A stretch of DNA of 64,000 bases from Selaginella moellendorffii (lineage: Eukaryota; Streptophyta; Lycopodiopsida; Selaginellales; Selaginellaceae): the NCBI RefSeq assembly GCF_000143415.4, contig NW_003314297.1, positions 186,001 through 250,000 on the forward strand, in the 5' to 3' direction. This document shows positions 25,223 through 35,745 of the stretch, in pieces. Below the pieces are notes generated by a model that made no database searches, had not been told where the DNA came from, and saw only the letters and a program-made list of their open reading frames with translations. The translations under genes and the position numbers were made by a program. Position 1 is the first letter of the stretch, and every line of letters starts with the position of its first letter.

Positions 25223-25961
25223 GCAGCCTTTGTGATCATAAAGAATGTCTTGGCCACCATGAAATAGAAGGCCACTATATCTGTCCTGATTTGTCTAGAT
25301 TGTGGCCATGGCGCTCTGCTACTTGAGCTTATCCTACACTACTGGCTCGATTGCATCAAGTACACTGCCTAGCAGCAGGATTGTGTGCTTCAGCTCATCC
25401 AGTGTTGCAATCTCTATCAATCTGATACTGATGTCTTATAGTGTCTACTGTGGGATTCTACTCCTCTTAATCAAACCCTCATTCTTGGTGAAGGTGTGTG
25501 GCATTTGCAATTCTTGAATGTTCTAAGGTAGAGATTACCTAGACTCATTGACACCCAGGTGCATGTAGCGGTTGAAGATACAATGGCCAGTGTGTAGAGC
25601 TCATGGCCAAGGCTCTTTTGGTTGCTTGGTTTAGTTACACCTTTTAATCAAGTTGATAGATCAATCATCTTGCCATCCATTCCTGCCATTCTTGCCAAAC
25701 TTAAAAGCAAAAGAAAAAGTAAATAAATTAATGTGGATTAAGAATTAATGCATTCCAATATATGCCTTGAAAAAAGTGGCATCGTGTTTAAACACACATA
25801 TGTTTTAAATTGATATATGTTGCATTATAATACATTTTTTTGCCACATTGCCCACCTCCTTACTTCCCCTAAATCTTGCAATCATTTGATAGGACGCTGA
25901 TAAGAAATGTTTAGTTCCTATTGCTAAAATGCATGAGTAGCTGGAAATCACGAGTCTTGCA

Positions 25962-26068
25962 TCACCGAGTGGAGGTACGCCAGCGCCTCTGCAGTCTCGA
26001 TAGAAATCTGCAAGCGCTGCTCCCAGCCGAGAGGTCCCTTGCACTGCAAGTGTTCTAGCAATGTTCTT
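25962..26068 (-). pseudogene. Receptor-like kinase fragment 1 (part of mosaic)
   Basis: This matches about 21031-21143 of the intact kinase in the same orientation (shared word CCGAGTGGAGGTACGCCAGC), with point changes and a 15-bp deletion. It covers only the region around the kinase alpha-E helix and cannot encode a product. It forms one half of a kinase copy whose other half resumes at 28061. The intervening 2 kb consists of TOP3B and SUD1 pieces in the opposite orientation. Confidence 0.85.
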
Positions 26069-26103
26069 GTAAATTATTAAAAACAATATACAAATGGTTT
26101 TTA

Positions 26104-27246
26104 ACAAGATGAGAGAAGTGGTGGAAGAGCTCACGAGTTTCGTGGAAGAACTCACTCGAGTATAAGAAACATAGCTAGGGTTTATGGTAGCAAGCGATGG
26201 CGCCCGTCGTCCTCTTGTCCGTTCTGTCTCTCGATTGGGAGATGGGCTCTTGTCTTGTAGGTGGCGGAGAAGCCCAACATTGCTGAAATGCTGGCTTCGT
26301 TTCTCTCTTCTGGTCGTTAAGTTTTTGCCTCCCAAGGTTTTCGCTCTCTCATTCCATTATTGAATCTCCTATTTTCTTCTTTTGTGGCTTGGAACACTCT
26401 CCTCCCAGGCCGGGGATTATGTTCACGAGTTGTCAGTCTTCAAGATGCCGATTAAAGGTTACTTCTGTCACTGGTCATGTCTATGGGTGAGAAACCGTCG
26501 TTCTTCGCATTCTTTGTTCTTCTTTTTACTATCTTTCTGGATTTTCCAGCATTGATTTTCCTCCAAAGTATCAGAACTGGGAGCAAACAGATCCATTGGA
26601 TCTTTTTGGAGCTCCTGCATTAAAAAACGAGGCACTCGCTTCCAGACTCGTTTCTTTCAAGGAAAATATGGCAACCTGGACTCGAGCGTCATCTCGTAGG
26701 CTGGTGTTGCTTTCTCATTGTTTCACGACAGTTTTGGACGTTGCCAGACTGCAACTCTTCTTCTTTTTTTTTGCGTGGAGCAGCACACTCAGATCATCAC
26801 ACTCGTTCCGAAGCCATTCTGGACTTTGTATCCGCGCTTGAGCAAAGGTGGGCACTCGCTGCAGGTGGGCTGGGAGCGTGGGAGTGTCTTTGAGCAGGCA
26901 GTAAGTTTTTTGGAAAGCTTTTTTCTCACCTTCACATCTTCTGGTATGAAGTTTTGCGTGCTTCTCTAGACATCTTTCCTCAGAAGGCGCTCAAGAGCGG
27001 TTCTCTAAAAGTCCTCGATGTTTCACAAAGGGAGGAGCTAAAGGCTCGTCCAACGGGACTTAACACTGTCAACATGCTCAAGGTTTGTTCCATATGATAG
27101 AGTTTTACATACTTAAAGATTCTTTTTCATTTTCATAGGTTGGTTCCACAGCTCTTCGCATGGATCCTCACCACGCCATGCAAGTCGCATAAGGTTTGCC
27201 ATTTTTTCTTTGCTATTCTTTCCTTCTCCTAGACAAACTAACAGTT
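26104..27246 (+). pseudogene. Decayed partial copy of kinase 3' end plus TOP3B 5' half, inverted
   Basis: Read on the plus strand, this begins with the last codons of the kinase gene (GAGAGAAGTGGTGGAAGAGC, the reverse complement of about 20580-20600). It continues through the short kinase-TOP3B spacer, then the TOP3B start codon and first exon (ATGGCGCCCGTCGTCCTC), and follows the TOP3B exons and introns down to the intron acceptor near 18945. It is inverted relative to the source. About 0.4 kb of the source (near 20020-19600) is missing at 26633, and several frameshifts and splice-site losses are visible, so no topoisomerase can be made. At about 27246 it joins SUD1 sequence abruptly. Confidence 0.88.
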
Positions 27247-28050
27247 GCTGGTTCTCAGTTGTTGGCAAGCTTCCTCGTCCAGAGGACGCAAATAGAGGAA
27301 ATGGAAACAAGCCGCACCTGCTAATGGCGAAACCAACGCCAATGAGGAAAGATTACACACTGGAGAGTAAGTATTTCTCATTATCTACGTTGGCAATATT
27401 TATTTCGATAAGCTACTTGCCAGGTACAAGTTTGCGGTGTACTAGGGGCGTGGTTGATCATGCTGGTTTTCAACTCGTTCTTGATTGTCCTTCCGGTCTC
27501 CGTTGGGCGTGCCATTGTCACTTCGTTATCTCGCCTTCCAAGGGGTGCACACTGCAATGGGGTAAAATGAGAAATCTTCTGTCGCTGCTTCGTCATCTGG
27601 GCGGCAGCTGCAGCGGTCCATAGTAACTATTTGAGTTCGCATAAGTTCTCAAGTGGTCAGCCATTGTGTTGAAGATTGTCCTACTCCGTCCTCTCGCTAT
27701 GGGTAAGTTTTGTTTCTACTGTTCCTGCTACAACTAGTTCTCATGACTTGTCGACGATCAGGTGATTGTCATTCCCGTTCTTATTGGTTTGCTGTTTGAG
27801 CTTCTGGTGGTGGTGCCACTGCGTGGATGAAAGCCCACTCCACTGATGCTTTCTGTTCTATACCACAAGCAATGGCAGGCCAGGCAACGCTGCCGATGGA
27901 TTATCCCGGCTCCGCGGGAAGCCTTTGAAAGCGCCGAGGAAGAGAAAGGTGGCTTCTCGGATGGGGAAGCTACGGCCGGGGCTGGGGCTGTTAGTCCTAT
28001 TGCTCCCGCGGATCAAGCTTCAAGGAAGGAATGATTGTTTGTATACAAGT
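27247..28050 (+). pseudogene. Decayed partial copy of SUD1 3' portion, inverted
   Basis: On the plus strand this follows the intact SUD1 gene from about 31090 to 29715, including introns, with large internal deletions. Recognisable pieces correspond to the CTTCCTCGTCCAGA exon, AACTCG with the following TTGATTGTCCTTCCGGTCTC, the GTGATTGTCATTCCCGTTC exon and the 3' end with GCGGATCAAGCTT, and then 12-15 bases of downstream flank (TTGTTTGTATAC). The orientation is opposite to the source. Frameshifts and deletions prevent function. Confidence 0.87.
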
Positions 28051-28060
28051 CAGAGATCTC

Positions 28061-28580
28061 ATGAACCACCCTTTGAGCTTTACAAGTTTTCTGTAGTTCA
28101 CCTGCGAGAGAGTGGTGGTCTCGTTAAGGAACTGCTGCTCGTCCAGGGCCCCAAAGTTGGCGGAGCTTTTGCTGCGTTTGATGGCAACCACGGTGCTGTC
28201 TTGCAAGTAATCCACCGCTTCCCAACTTGAACCCCTCTTTGCCTTGGGTTGCAGCAACCCCTTTCATGTGCAGCAGCAGCCCAAGATAAGCAAGCCAAGA
28301 TAAGCAAGGAGCATGCAGAATAAGCTGCACCACCTTGGAATACTCCACCTTGATTAGAACATAACATTGCCGCGATCTTTCTCTGAATGCCGGTGCAGGG
28401 AAGGGCAATTGGAGGCAGACACATCTAGGAACAACACATCGAGAATCTACGTACCAAGACACCTCTGTTATGCATCGGCGATCCGGGACAAAGTCAGAGG
28501 CGCATTACTGTTTGGGGCTCCTGATCTCGAGCTTTCTCTCGGGGTAGAGAATGGTGAGGGAAGTTAGCATGAGAGTGTTG
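28061..28580 (-). pseudogene. Receptor-like kinase fragment 2 (part of mosaic)
   Basis: This matches about 21197-22050 of the intact kinase in the same orientation, with internal deletions. It includes the ATP-binding lysine region (TTTGATGGCAACCACGGTGC), the membrane-segment exon and part of the ectodomain exon (TCGAGCTTTCT, GGGTAGAGAATGGTGAGG). It is broken by stops and deletions. Together with the fragment at 25962 it is one kinase copy interrupted by 2 kb of inverted TOP3B/SUD1 sequence. Confidence 0.85.
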
Positions 28581-29733
28581 TAAAAGGGATCTTACTGACC
28601 AAATTGCTGACCAAAATTGTCCAGGCAATCCACCTCTTCACTCTTGCGGACAAAGATCTCTAGGGCAGTCGCGGAATGATTCTCCGTTGTCGCCTCTCGT
28701 AATAGACTTGGTTCGTGTGATGCATTTGCCCTCTACTGCGAGCATTCTCTCCCAAGCTCGAAAGTCTGCCAGGCTCGATCGAATTACCGTTGAGCATAGG
28801 GAATGTTTCTTCCATACTCACCAAAGAGGAGCCATTGCCAGCGGAGAGTTCATGGCGGAGCTGGAGCTCGTTGTCCGCGATAGATCTGTCAGGTGAGGTG
28901 TGTGTGCCGTGAATGGCGACGAACAATCGATGATACGCTCGCTCCCACCTCAGGGTCGCCCAATCCCTTTTTGTCAAGCCGACTGAGAATTTCCAGCGCA
29001 GTGAGTGGCACTTCTTCCATCGCCAGTGCCCTTGCTACCTTTGTTCTTTGAGCGGCCCTCCTCCATTTACGTCTGGTGCTACAGCGATCTCAACTCCTCC
29101 CCGGATATACGTGCATGAGAGTTTTGCGTTGACAGGATCGCTACATCTATGGCGAGTGGTCAGTGCGTGCATGTGGGAGTGATTTGCATGGATACCAACA
29201 GGATCTTGAGGTATAAAATGTGGGATGGCATACCAACTTGGTGTTGAGACCTACCTTCTGCTTGTCGATTCAGCCAACTGGCGTATCATGCACTTCGGAG
29301 TTGATTCCAAGTGCATGGTCAGAGGTGGAGGCACCAGACTTGAAGGAAGTTCAAGAGCTTGCTTGGTTCTTTCTTTCTCTTCTTACTAGAAATTTTGGTT
29401 TCCAGCGAAAGACTGGACCTTCAACCACGGTGAGGTCTGCTCAAATCTTTTCTTCTTTTGCTCTTTGTTGCTTTGCATCAGCCACAAACTTGAGCAATTG
29501 AGTTGCATGGTGCTGTTGCCTACTTCGACATTACGGCAGCCTGAAACCTTGGTCAGAGTTTGCTTAGCATTTTCTTGATTCGATGGGAATAGCTATGCAT
29601 CAGCCTCCTTTGTTACAGGGAGCAATCTGGGATGGAAAACTGCTCGGTCGACTCAGGGTGCTCCTCTTTCATAATCTTTTCTATAATAATTTACACACTG
29701 CTTTACTTCCGAGTATACAAACAATGATCCTCG
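28581..29733. other. Region between mosaic and SUD1; unassigned, gene-like composition
   Basis: No intact gene can be assigned. The base composition is gene-like. A plus-strand frame near 28687-28896 reads as plausible protein (ITVEHRECFFHTHQRG, FMAELELVVRDRSVR), and another short one lies near 29220-29360. I do not recognise their families and both end at stops or unclear splice sites. They could be further captured gene fragments whose source lies outside the window. Confidence 0.4.
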
Positions 29734-32700
29734 CTATTCCTGCCTCAAAGCTTGATCCGCGGTAGCAATAGGACTAGCGGCCCCGGCCCCGTCCGCAGTA
29801 GCTTCCCCATCCGAGGAGGCACCTTTCTCTTCCTCCGCCGCCACTAGCGCTTTCGAAGGCTCGCCATAGTTGTGGAGCCTCTTGCCAATGAGATACCTGT
29901 CATCCCTGATCGCGTTGTGGACGTCGAGAAACAATTGCCTCAGCTGCCTCAGCCCATACCAGCCAGTTAGCAGCATCAGCGACCCGGCCCACGCGAACCG
30001 ATAAACTGCCGAGTTGATGAGGATGGAGAGGCCCAGCGCTGGAAACAGTCCCCGAGCAGCGACGTATGGGATGCTGAGAGCCGTCAGGAGCTTCACCAGC
30101 ACCGGAGCTACAATCTCCTGGAAAACCCACCACCCCCGGAGCCGGGAGAATCCATCGGCTTTCACTTGCTCGAACTTTCGCCTCCAGCTCTCGTCCGTGA
30201 GGAGCGTCGCCTGGCCCGCCATTGCCTGTGGTATAGAACAAAGAGCGCAAAGGCATCAGTGGAGTGAGAAAGGAGACAGCACAAACAGCGTACCAGTCGA
30301 GTCCAGATTTTCAAGAGGACGAGTCCGAGAGCCCAGTCTTGATACAGCAAGAAGACGGGGCTTTCATCCACAGGCACTCGCAGTGGCACCACCACCAGAA
30401 GCTCAAACAGCAAACCAATAAGAACGGGAATGACAATCACCTGATCATCGACAAGTCATGAGAAGAAACAAGAACAATAGAAACAAAACTTACCCATAGC
30501 GAGAGGAGCACGACGCTCTTCGACACAATGGCTGACCACTTGAGAACTTGCATGAAAAGAACCCACATGTCATGCGTCCTCAAATAGTTTACTATGTAAC
30601 GGACCGCTGCAGCTGCCGCCCAGATGACGAAGCAGCCGATATTAAACGCATAGAGATCTGAAATAAAGAAATGTTAGATTTCTCATTTTACCGGAGCTGT
30701 GCGACATACCATTGCAGTTTGCACCCCTCGTGATTGGAAGGCGAGAGAACGAGGTGACAATGGCACGCCCAACGGAGACCGGAAGGACAATCAAGGACGA
30801 GTTGAAAACCAGCATCGTCAACCACGCCCCGAGCAGAAGCAAAACAATGCGCACCGCGAACTTGTACCTGGTAACAGCAGTTTATCGAAATGAATACTGC
30901 CAACGTAGATAACGAGAAATACTTACTCTCCAGTGTCTAATCTTTCCTCGTCGGCGTCGGTTTCGCCATTAGCAGCTGGTGGTGGTGCGGCTTGTTCAGC
31001 AACGGCATTTCCATTTCCTCTATTTGTGTCTTCTGGACGAGGAAGGAGGTACTCGTAAAGATCGAGAGCCTTGCCCACAACTGAAAACCAGTAGAATAGA
31101 ACAGCCTTGATGGTCGCTCTTGGGCGGAAGTGTTCGAGAGCGAACGGTATGCATATATGAAACAAGAGCATGTCGGCAGGGAGCTCAGTAAACGGATCCG
31201 ATACTCTGCAGAAGAATAGCGTTCAGTTGAAGATAGATCAAACTTATGATACAGCTTTACCTTATGTCCAGAGGAAAAACGGAAAAAGCTAAATGCGTGG
31301 CCACTTGAACCGGAACAAACACCAGTAAAACAATCAAGCTTCCATACACGACCACAGAGAGAAGTACTCTTCTAGCGTGCTTATGAAGCGGATCGTCAAT
31401 CAAGTCGCGGAAAGGATTGTAATTTGGATCCGCCGGGTCACGCAAGAAATATAGGACTCCAGGGCGGAGAACCTGAAACTTAAAACCATTAGCATGAACT
31501 AGAAAACCCGGAAAAAATAGCAACTCACCTCACGCAACAAGCTCACAAAAATGCTTATCTGTAGCATGTAAAATATGCCGACCAGCCAATGCAGAAGAGA
31601 GCTGGTAAGGGGTGAGGCCCAGAAGAATGCAACTCGCTGTGCAAAGGACACCTTTAGCATAGCCAAGGTGCAAACGTCGAGCCACCATCCGCAAACCAAA
31701 GGAAAGACGCCGAGCTCGATGACCAGAAGGAAAGCCACCTTGAGCATCGTCGCCACATACCTCACGCAACCGATAATATGTCGGAACAAAGAAGGGGCAG
31801 CTTCGGCTAGTGACACCACCCCGCGAATTCGTCCGACCATAAGTGGCTCACCCCTTCCATAGCGGACGAGAAGTATCAGGCCGAGATAGAAGCTCAGCAG
31901 AAGAAAGATGACTCCATAGCCGACCGCGACGGTTGCTGCGTCGGAGAGCTGGATCGCAGTTACGAACACCTCGGCCATAGCATCGTAAACCGCAACAGCC
32001 TTGGCCACAACCTCCACTGGTCCTTCTGAGCGAGCAGGAGCTTTGCCAAGATTTAATACCGAGAGAAAGATACGGCCGATGGTAAACGGAACAAACGCAA
32101 CTATTCCCAGGAAAATGGCATTGCTTGCTAGAACCTGAAGAAGAAGAAACAAAAGAAGTGTAAGCAAACGAGAGCTTGGACTAGAAGAAACAAACTTACA
32201 GTGACCGCATTCTCGATCAAATGGTGGATCGGTCCCTGCATTCCAACGAGCTCGTCGAAAGGAACATCCTCAGCACCATCTGGATCGTCGGCTTCAAACA
32301 TCTGTTCCACGTGAGCTTCTATCCGCGCTGCGACGTTCTCAGCGTTCCTCCTGATGATCTCGCCAGCTCCAGCGGCTAGTCCCTGTCCCTGCCCAGCACC
32401 GCCATCGCCGTTCGCGGGAGGAGCGTGCTGCTGCCTATCAGCCTCCTGGCCAGCCACCTCCCGGATGTGTCTAAAGTACTCTCGCAGCGACGTTGCTCCA
32501 AGAAATATAAAGACGATCCCGGCCGAGATGAGGAAGCCATTCAAGCAGTCGGCGAAGAGGAAGGCCGGCGTGAGGAAGCGGGTGACGAAGAGCTTCTGGG
32601 CATCACCGAGGCTTCTCACGAAAGTCATCCTCCAAATCCAGAAGGTGGTGAAAGGGATGAAGAGCAGCCACACCGACAAGACGAGCACGAGCCTAGAGAA

Positions 32701-33111
32701 GAATCGCAGGCCCCTCCCGGCCTTGGCGACCATGCCATAGACGAGCTCGGTCACTGGGAGGCGCGTTGGAGCGTCCTCGGCATAGACCGGGGAGAAAGAG
32801 AACTGGTGCTTGCAAACCTGTGAAGAACGCGATAAATCTTGTGACTTGGAAGAAATTTCTCTTCTTCTTCTAGGCTAGACACAAACCTCGCATTGCTTGG
32901 CATTGCTGTGATTGAGCCACTGCAACAGGCACTCTTGATGCACGTACTTGATGCTGCCGCTGCAAGCGCAAGGATAGTAGAGCGGCGATCCATCCTCGCC
33001 CGATGTCCTGCAAATCCGGCAGACATCCTCCTCATCCTCAGCCGCGGCGGCGCCAGCGCCGCGATTCTCAGCTTCAATCCGAGAAGCGCTGCTCTCGATC
33101 TCCATCTCCAT
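29734..33111 (-). CDS. SUD1: E3 ubiquitin ligase SUD1/DOA10 (MARCH6-like)
   Basis: The N-terminal exon contains a RINGv (C4HC3) finger: VCRICRTSGEDGSPLYYPC, then CSGSIKYVHQECLLQWL and CEVCKHQF across the first intron. The following exons encode many membrane-spanning segments (for example VLVLSVWLLFIPFTTFWIW, GVIFLLLSFYLGLILLV, IVLLLLGAWLTMLVF, VIVIPVLIGLLFELLVV), an LVGMQGPIHHLIENAVTV block and a GVLYFLRDPADPNYNPFRDL block typical of plant SUD1 (CER9) and yeast Doa10. Summed exons give roughly 950-1000 residues, near the family size of about 1100. The enzyme ubiquitinates misfolded and regulatory proteins at the endoplasmic reticulum and inner nuclear membrane; in Arabidopsis it affects HMG-CoA reductase activity and cuticle wax. 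I start at the ATG at 33111, because the frame upstream begins only at a TTG. AAACCCTA lies about 35 bp upstream. The 3' part has a decayed inverted copy at 27247. Confidence 0.92.
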
Positions 33112-33597
33112 CTCCTTCTCGGGCAGCTCGATCGACTTCTCCAAACCCTAGCTAAGAGAGAATATTCCTTAAATTTGCCTGACGGACAATGGCGGAATCT
33201 TCTTTAACGTCTGTCGCATCTTTCTTTTACTTGCATTTGAATAGCCCGCCTTCTACACATTTGCATGCGCTTCGATAGGGTTTTCAGTGTAGTGGATTGG
33301 CGATTGAGCTAGACAAGGCGATGGCGCTAGCGATGGCGCTGCCCTGGTATGTGTGATTTCTTCCAAATGCAGCGCTTCTCTGATCGATGATTGCGGCCTT
33401 GTCGATACCGGCGTCCTCTTAGATCCGATTGTGTCACTGCGGCACAAGCATCGCCTCTCCGGTTCATAATCTCCGCACAAGCATCGACTCTGCGGTTCAT
33501 AATCTCCAGAATCTTGGAAGTTTTCTCACGATTCTCCGTCTGTCGCAGCTTGAATCGCGTGAAATCAAGGACCTTTCGCCGACTCCGTGTATACGCC
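33112..33597. promoter_or_regulatory. Shared intergenic region of divergent SUD1 and NEMP-like genes
   Basis: The two start codons point away from each other across 486 bp. A telo-box-like AAACCCTAGC lies near 33143-33152 on the SUD1 side and TAGGGTTTTC near 33277, two copies of the same motif class on opposite strands. Co-control by this region is inference. Confidence 0.4.
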
Positions 33598-35301
33598 ATG
33601 GGAACCTGGTCTTTCTTCCTCGCTATCGTACTCGCGAGCTTGTTCTCGTCGGCGGCTGAGCCAGGTTTGCTTTCTTCTCAGATGAATGCGCACTCTGTCT
33701 TATTTCTTTGTGCGTGTGTAGTGTCAGGTTTTCGAGAGCTCATAGTCGATTCGCCTCTTTACCTCACGTCCGCGAACTGCTCTTCGTTTGAGGAGAATAG
33801 AAGCAAGGCGTACTGCGCTCGCTTACGCGTTCTCGGACACTCGAAACAGATGCTGGATTTCGCCAAGTCCAGGATTATAAAGCTAGAAGAGGTCAACGCT
33901 ACGTACTTTCCCACAATCAAAGGAGCATGCGCAGTGTGGTACGTGGGATTTCTATGTATCATCGATCAAATGCTAACAGAACATTCTCTTTGTAGGGGGG
34001 GCAATGACTCGGATATCTGCCGATGCCCATACGGAAACTTGACGCCTGCGAAGAATCGATCTCTCTGGACTGGGCGCTATACAACAGTTGAATCTTATTT
34101 CTTGGACATCAAACTGGCGGAGTCACGGAATCTCGTCCGTGTTACAGCGACCGAAGGTCAGCCTACATTTTTATTTCTTTTTGCTTGTAACAGTTGTAGC
34201 ATGGTCAGAGTTCCATACCCCTCGGGTAGTCTTTCTTATACTTGGGATGGCGTTGCTGCTTCTGTCGACGATACTCAGTTCATGGGTTCCGCTATATTAC
34301 ACCAGCGCGATGAGCATCAGCATATTTTTTGTTGTGTTCTTCATTTTCCAGCAGGTACCGTTTGCGAGTTTCTTGAAAGTTTTGATGTAACTCTGTGTTT
34401 AAGGCTACGAGACGGTCTGGAACTGCGTTTCTGGTAAGCATACTGTTAAGTTTACAAGCTGACAAAAGCTTACGCTCAACAGTGGAGCTTCCGCTCAATT
34501 CGAACTATATATGGCGGCGCTTTCTTCCTCTTCATCCTCAGATATGAGATATTTGAAGGAATGTGGCGCGCGGTAAGCCTTTGGCGCGGTCCTGCCTTGT
34601 CTTTGTTTCATTCTTGTGCTTCCCATATAGGTGTTTTTGTTCTCTATCCTGGGAGTGTTTCTATTCGGCGCCTGGCTCGGCTACTGTGCAGTCCGCAAGT
34701 TCGTTTTGACTCCAGACGGGGAAGTTGATATTGGAACTGTTTACTTTGTTACATGGGCCATACGAATGGCCGGGACGGTCGCGCTTTCTCAGGTCGTATC
34801 CGCGCTATCGGTTGTCCCTTCTGACTTTGTCTGTGCAGAGCGCACCCCTCCCCATGGTCATACCGATAATCCCACTAGGCTGGCTTGCATCCTGGTTTGC
34901 AGACATAATGTTCACGACCGCAGGCATTACCGGAAGAAACCAACCTGCAGGCCACGGTGCTGATCACGGTAAGTAGGGTCTGTTCATCTCGCGAGCGCTA
35001 TTTAAGACGTGCGACTGCAGAGAGACCAAGAACTCCACGAGGTCGGCAGGACGGTAGAAGTCCCGGAAGTGGTAGAAGCCCCGAAAGTTCCAGAGGTCGC
35101 TCGGTTACTCCCACTGGAAGTCCTTCGACCAACGAGGCACTGAAGAGATTGCTCGCGTCACCGGAGTTTGCGGCCTGGGCCAAGGCTGGTTCTCCAACCA
35201 GTGAGACGAACACACAGCCGGAAAAAGAGGAGCAAGAAGAAGAACAGGCGACGGCAGGGCTGCTAGGAAAGCTTGGCTCAACACGGCGACGCTTGATTTG
35301 A
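33598..35301 (+). CDS. NEMP/PNET2-like nuclear envelope membrane protein (DUF2215)
   Basis: A multi-exon gene. The first exon is a signal peptide (MGTWSFFLAIVLASLFSSAA). A lumenal domain with cysteines follows (ELIVDSPLYLTSANCSSF, DICRCPYGNLTP). A hydrophobic exon VVFLILGMALLLLSTILSSW with YYTSAMSISIFFVVFFIFQQ comes next, then FRSIRTIYGGAFFLFILRYE, VFLFSILGVFLFGAWLGY and KFVLTPDGEVDIGTVYFVTW. The order of one lumenal domain, about five membrane helices and a basic Ser/Pro/Arg-rich tail with SPEFAAWAKAG fits the NEMP (TMEM194) family, known in plants as DUF2215 or PNET2. Members sit in the inner nuclear membrane and link to chromatin or lamina-like proteins. The conserved frame is recovered only by splicing several 50-70 nt introns, for example joining ATEV to VAWSEFHTPR across the intron at about 34157-34194. 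Confidence 0.8.
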
Positions 35302-35428
35302 TGAAGGTAACTTTCCTCCATCGCAGCCCGATCCTCAACCCGCGAGCTTTTTGATCGATGCTAGGCACTTGATTCCATGAAGATTTTGTGAACCCGCGAA
35401 AATTTGGTCGAATAAAATTGAAAGAATT

Positions 35429-35510
35429 CGTGAGCGACAGGATTGGAACCTGCGCGGGCAGAGCCCACATGATTTCGAGTCATGCCCGATAACCACTCTG
35501 GCACGCTCAC
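35429..35510 (-). tRNA. tRNA-Ser (CGA), with altered T-loop
   Basis: On the minus strand an 82-nt type II tRNA can be folded: acceptor stem GTGAGCG with CGCTCAC, an A-box-like TGGTTATCGG, an anticodon stem-loop CATGA-CTCGAAA-TCATG giving anticodon CGA (serine), and a variable arm GGGCTCTGCCC typical of tRNA-Ser. The T-loop reads GGTTCCAATCC instead of the usual GGTTCGAATCC, a change at the conserved purine (position 57) that also alters the B-box promoter. The neighbour at 35574 keeps the normal sequence. This copy may be weak or non-functional. Confidence 0.88.
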
Positions 35511-35573
35511 ATTTAAGGTGATTAGCACCGAATATTTCAAGAATCTATGCAGCGCCAAAGAAAGAAAAGTTTT

Positions 35574-35655
35574 CGTGAGCGGCAGGATTCGAACCTGCGC
35601 GGGCAGAGCCCACATGATTTCTAGCCATGCCCGATAACCACTCCGGCACGCTCAC
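35574..35655 (-). tRNA. tRNA-Ser (AGA)
   Basis: On the minus strand an 82-nt tRNA-Ser is almost identical to its neighbour, with a normal T-loop (GGTTCGAATCC). The anticodon loop is CTAGAAA between CATGG and TCATG, giving anticodon AGA (serine, with inosine reading UCN in the mature tRNA). No intron is present. It lies 63 bp from the CGA copy in the same orientation, so the pair is probably a tandem duplication in which the anticodon has changed. Confidence 0.93.
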
Positions 35656-35745
35656 GTTACGCATACATTAAATTTGCTAATTAGCTATAGAAGATATAGC
35701 ATTTCTTCATGGAAATTCTTTCTTTTCTTCTTTCTTGCCGATCAC

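Larger units (their letters stand above)
22218..25961. other. AT-rich intergenic region upstream of the kinase
   Basis: No gene is seen. The DNA is strongly AT-rich with stop codons in all frames. It contains the hairpin at 22806-22890 and a short (GAAT)n microsatellite near 25202-25222. From about 25250 the composition becomes less biased; the only short open frame there (25302-25517) has no family features. Confidence 0.6.

Noticed and set aside
25302-25517. 71-codon plus-strand open frame in intergenic DNA
   Set aside because: Hydrophobic by composition only; no start context, exon partners or family features.
25962-28580. Helitron or Pack-MULE as the origin of the gene mosaic
   Set aside because: No Helitron CTRR end or long terminal inverted repeat was seen, and all sources are immediate neighbours. 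Local rearrangement explains it better, though an undetected element cannot be excluded.
33112-33144. Eleven-codon upstream extension of SUD1
   Set aside because: It opens with TTG, whereas the ATG at 33111 is in good position before the RINGv domain.
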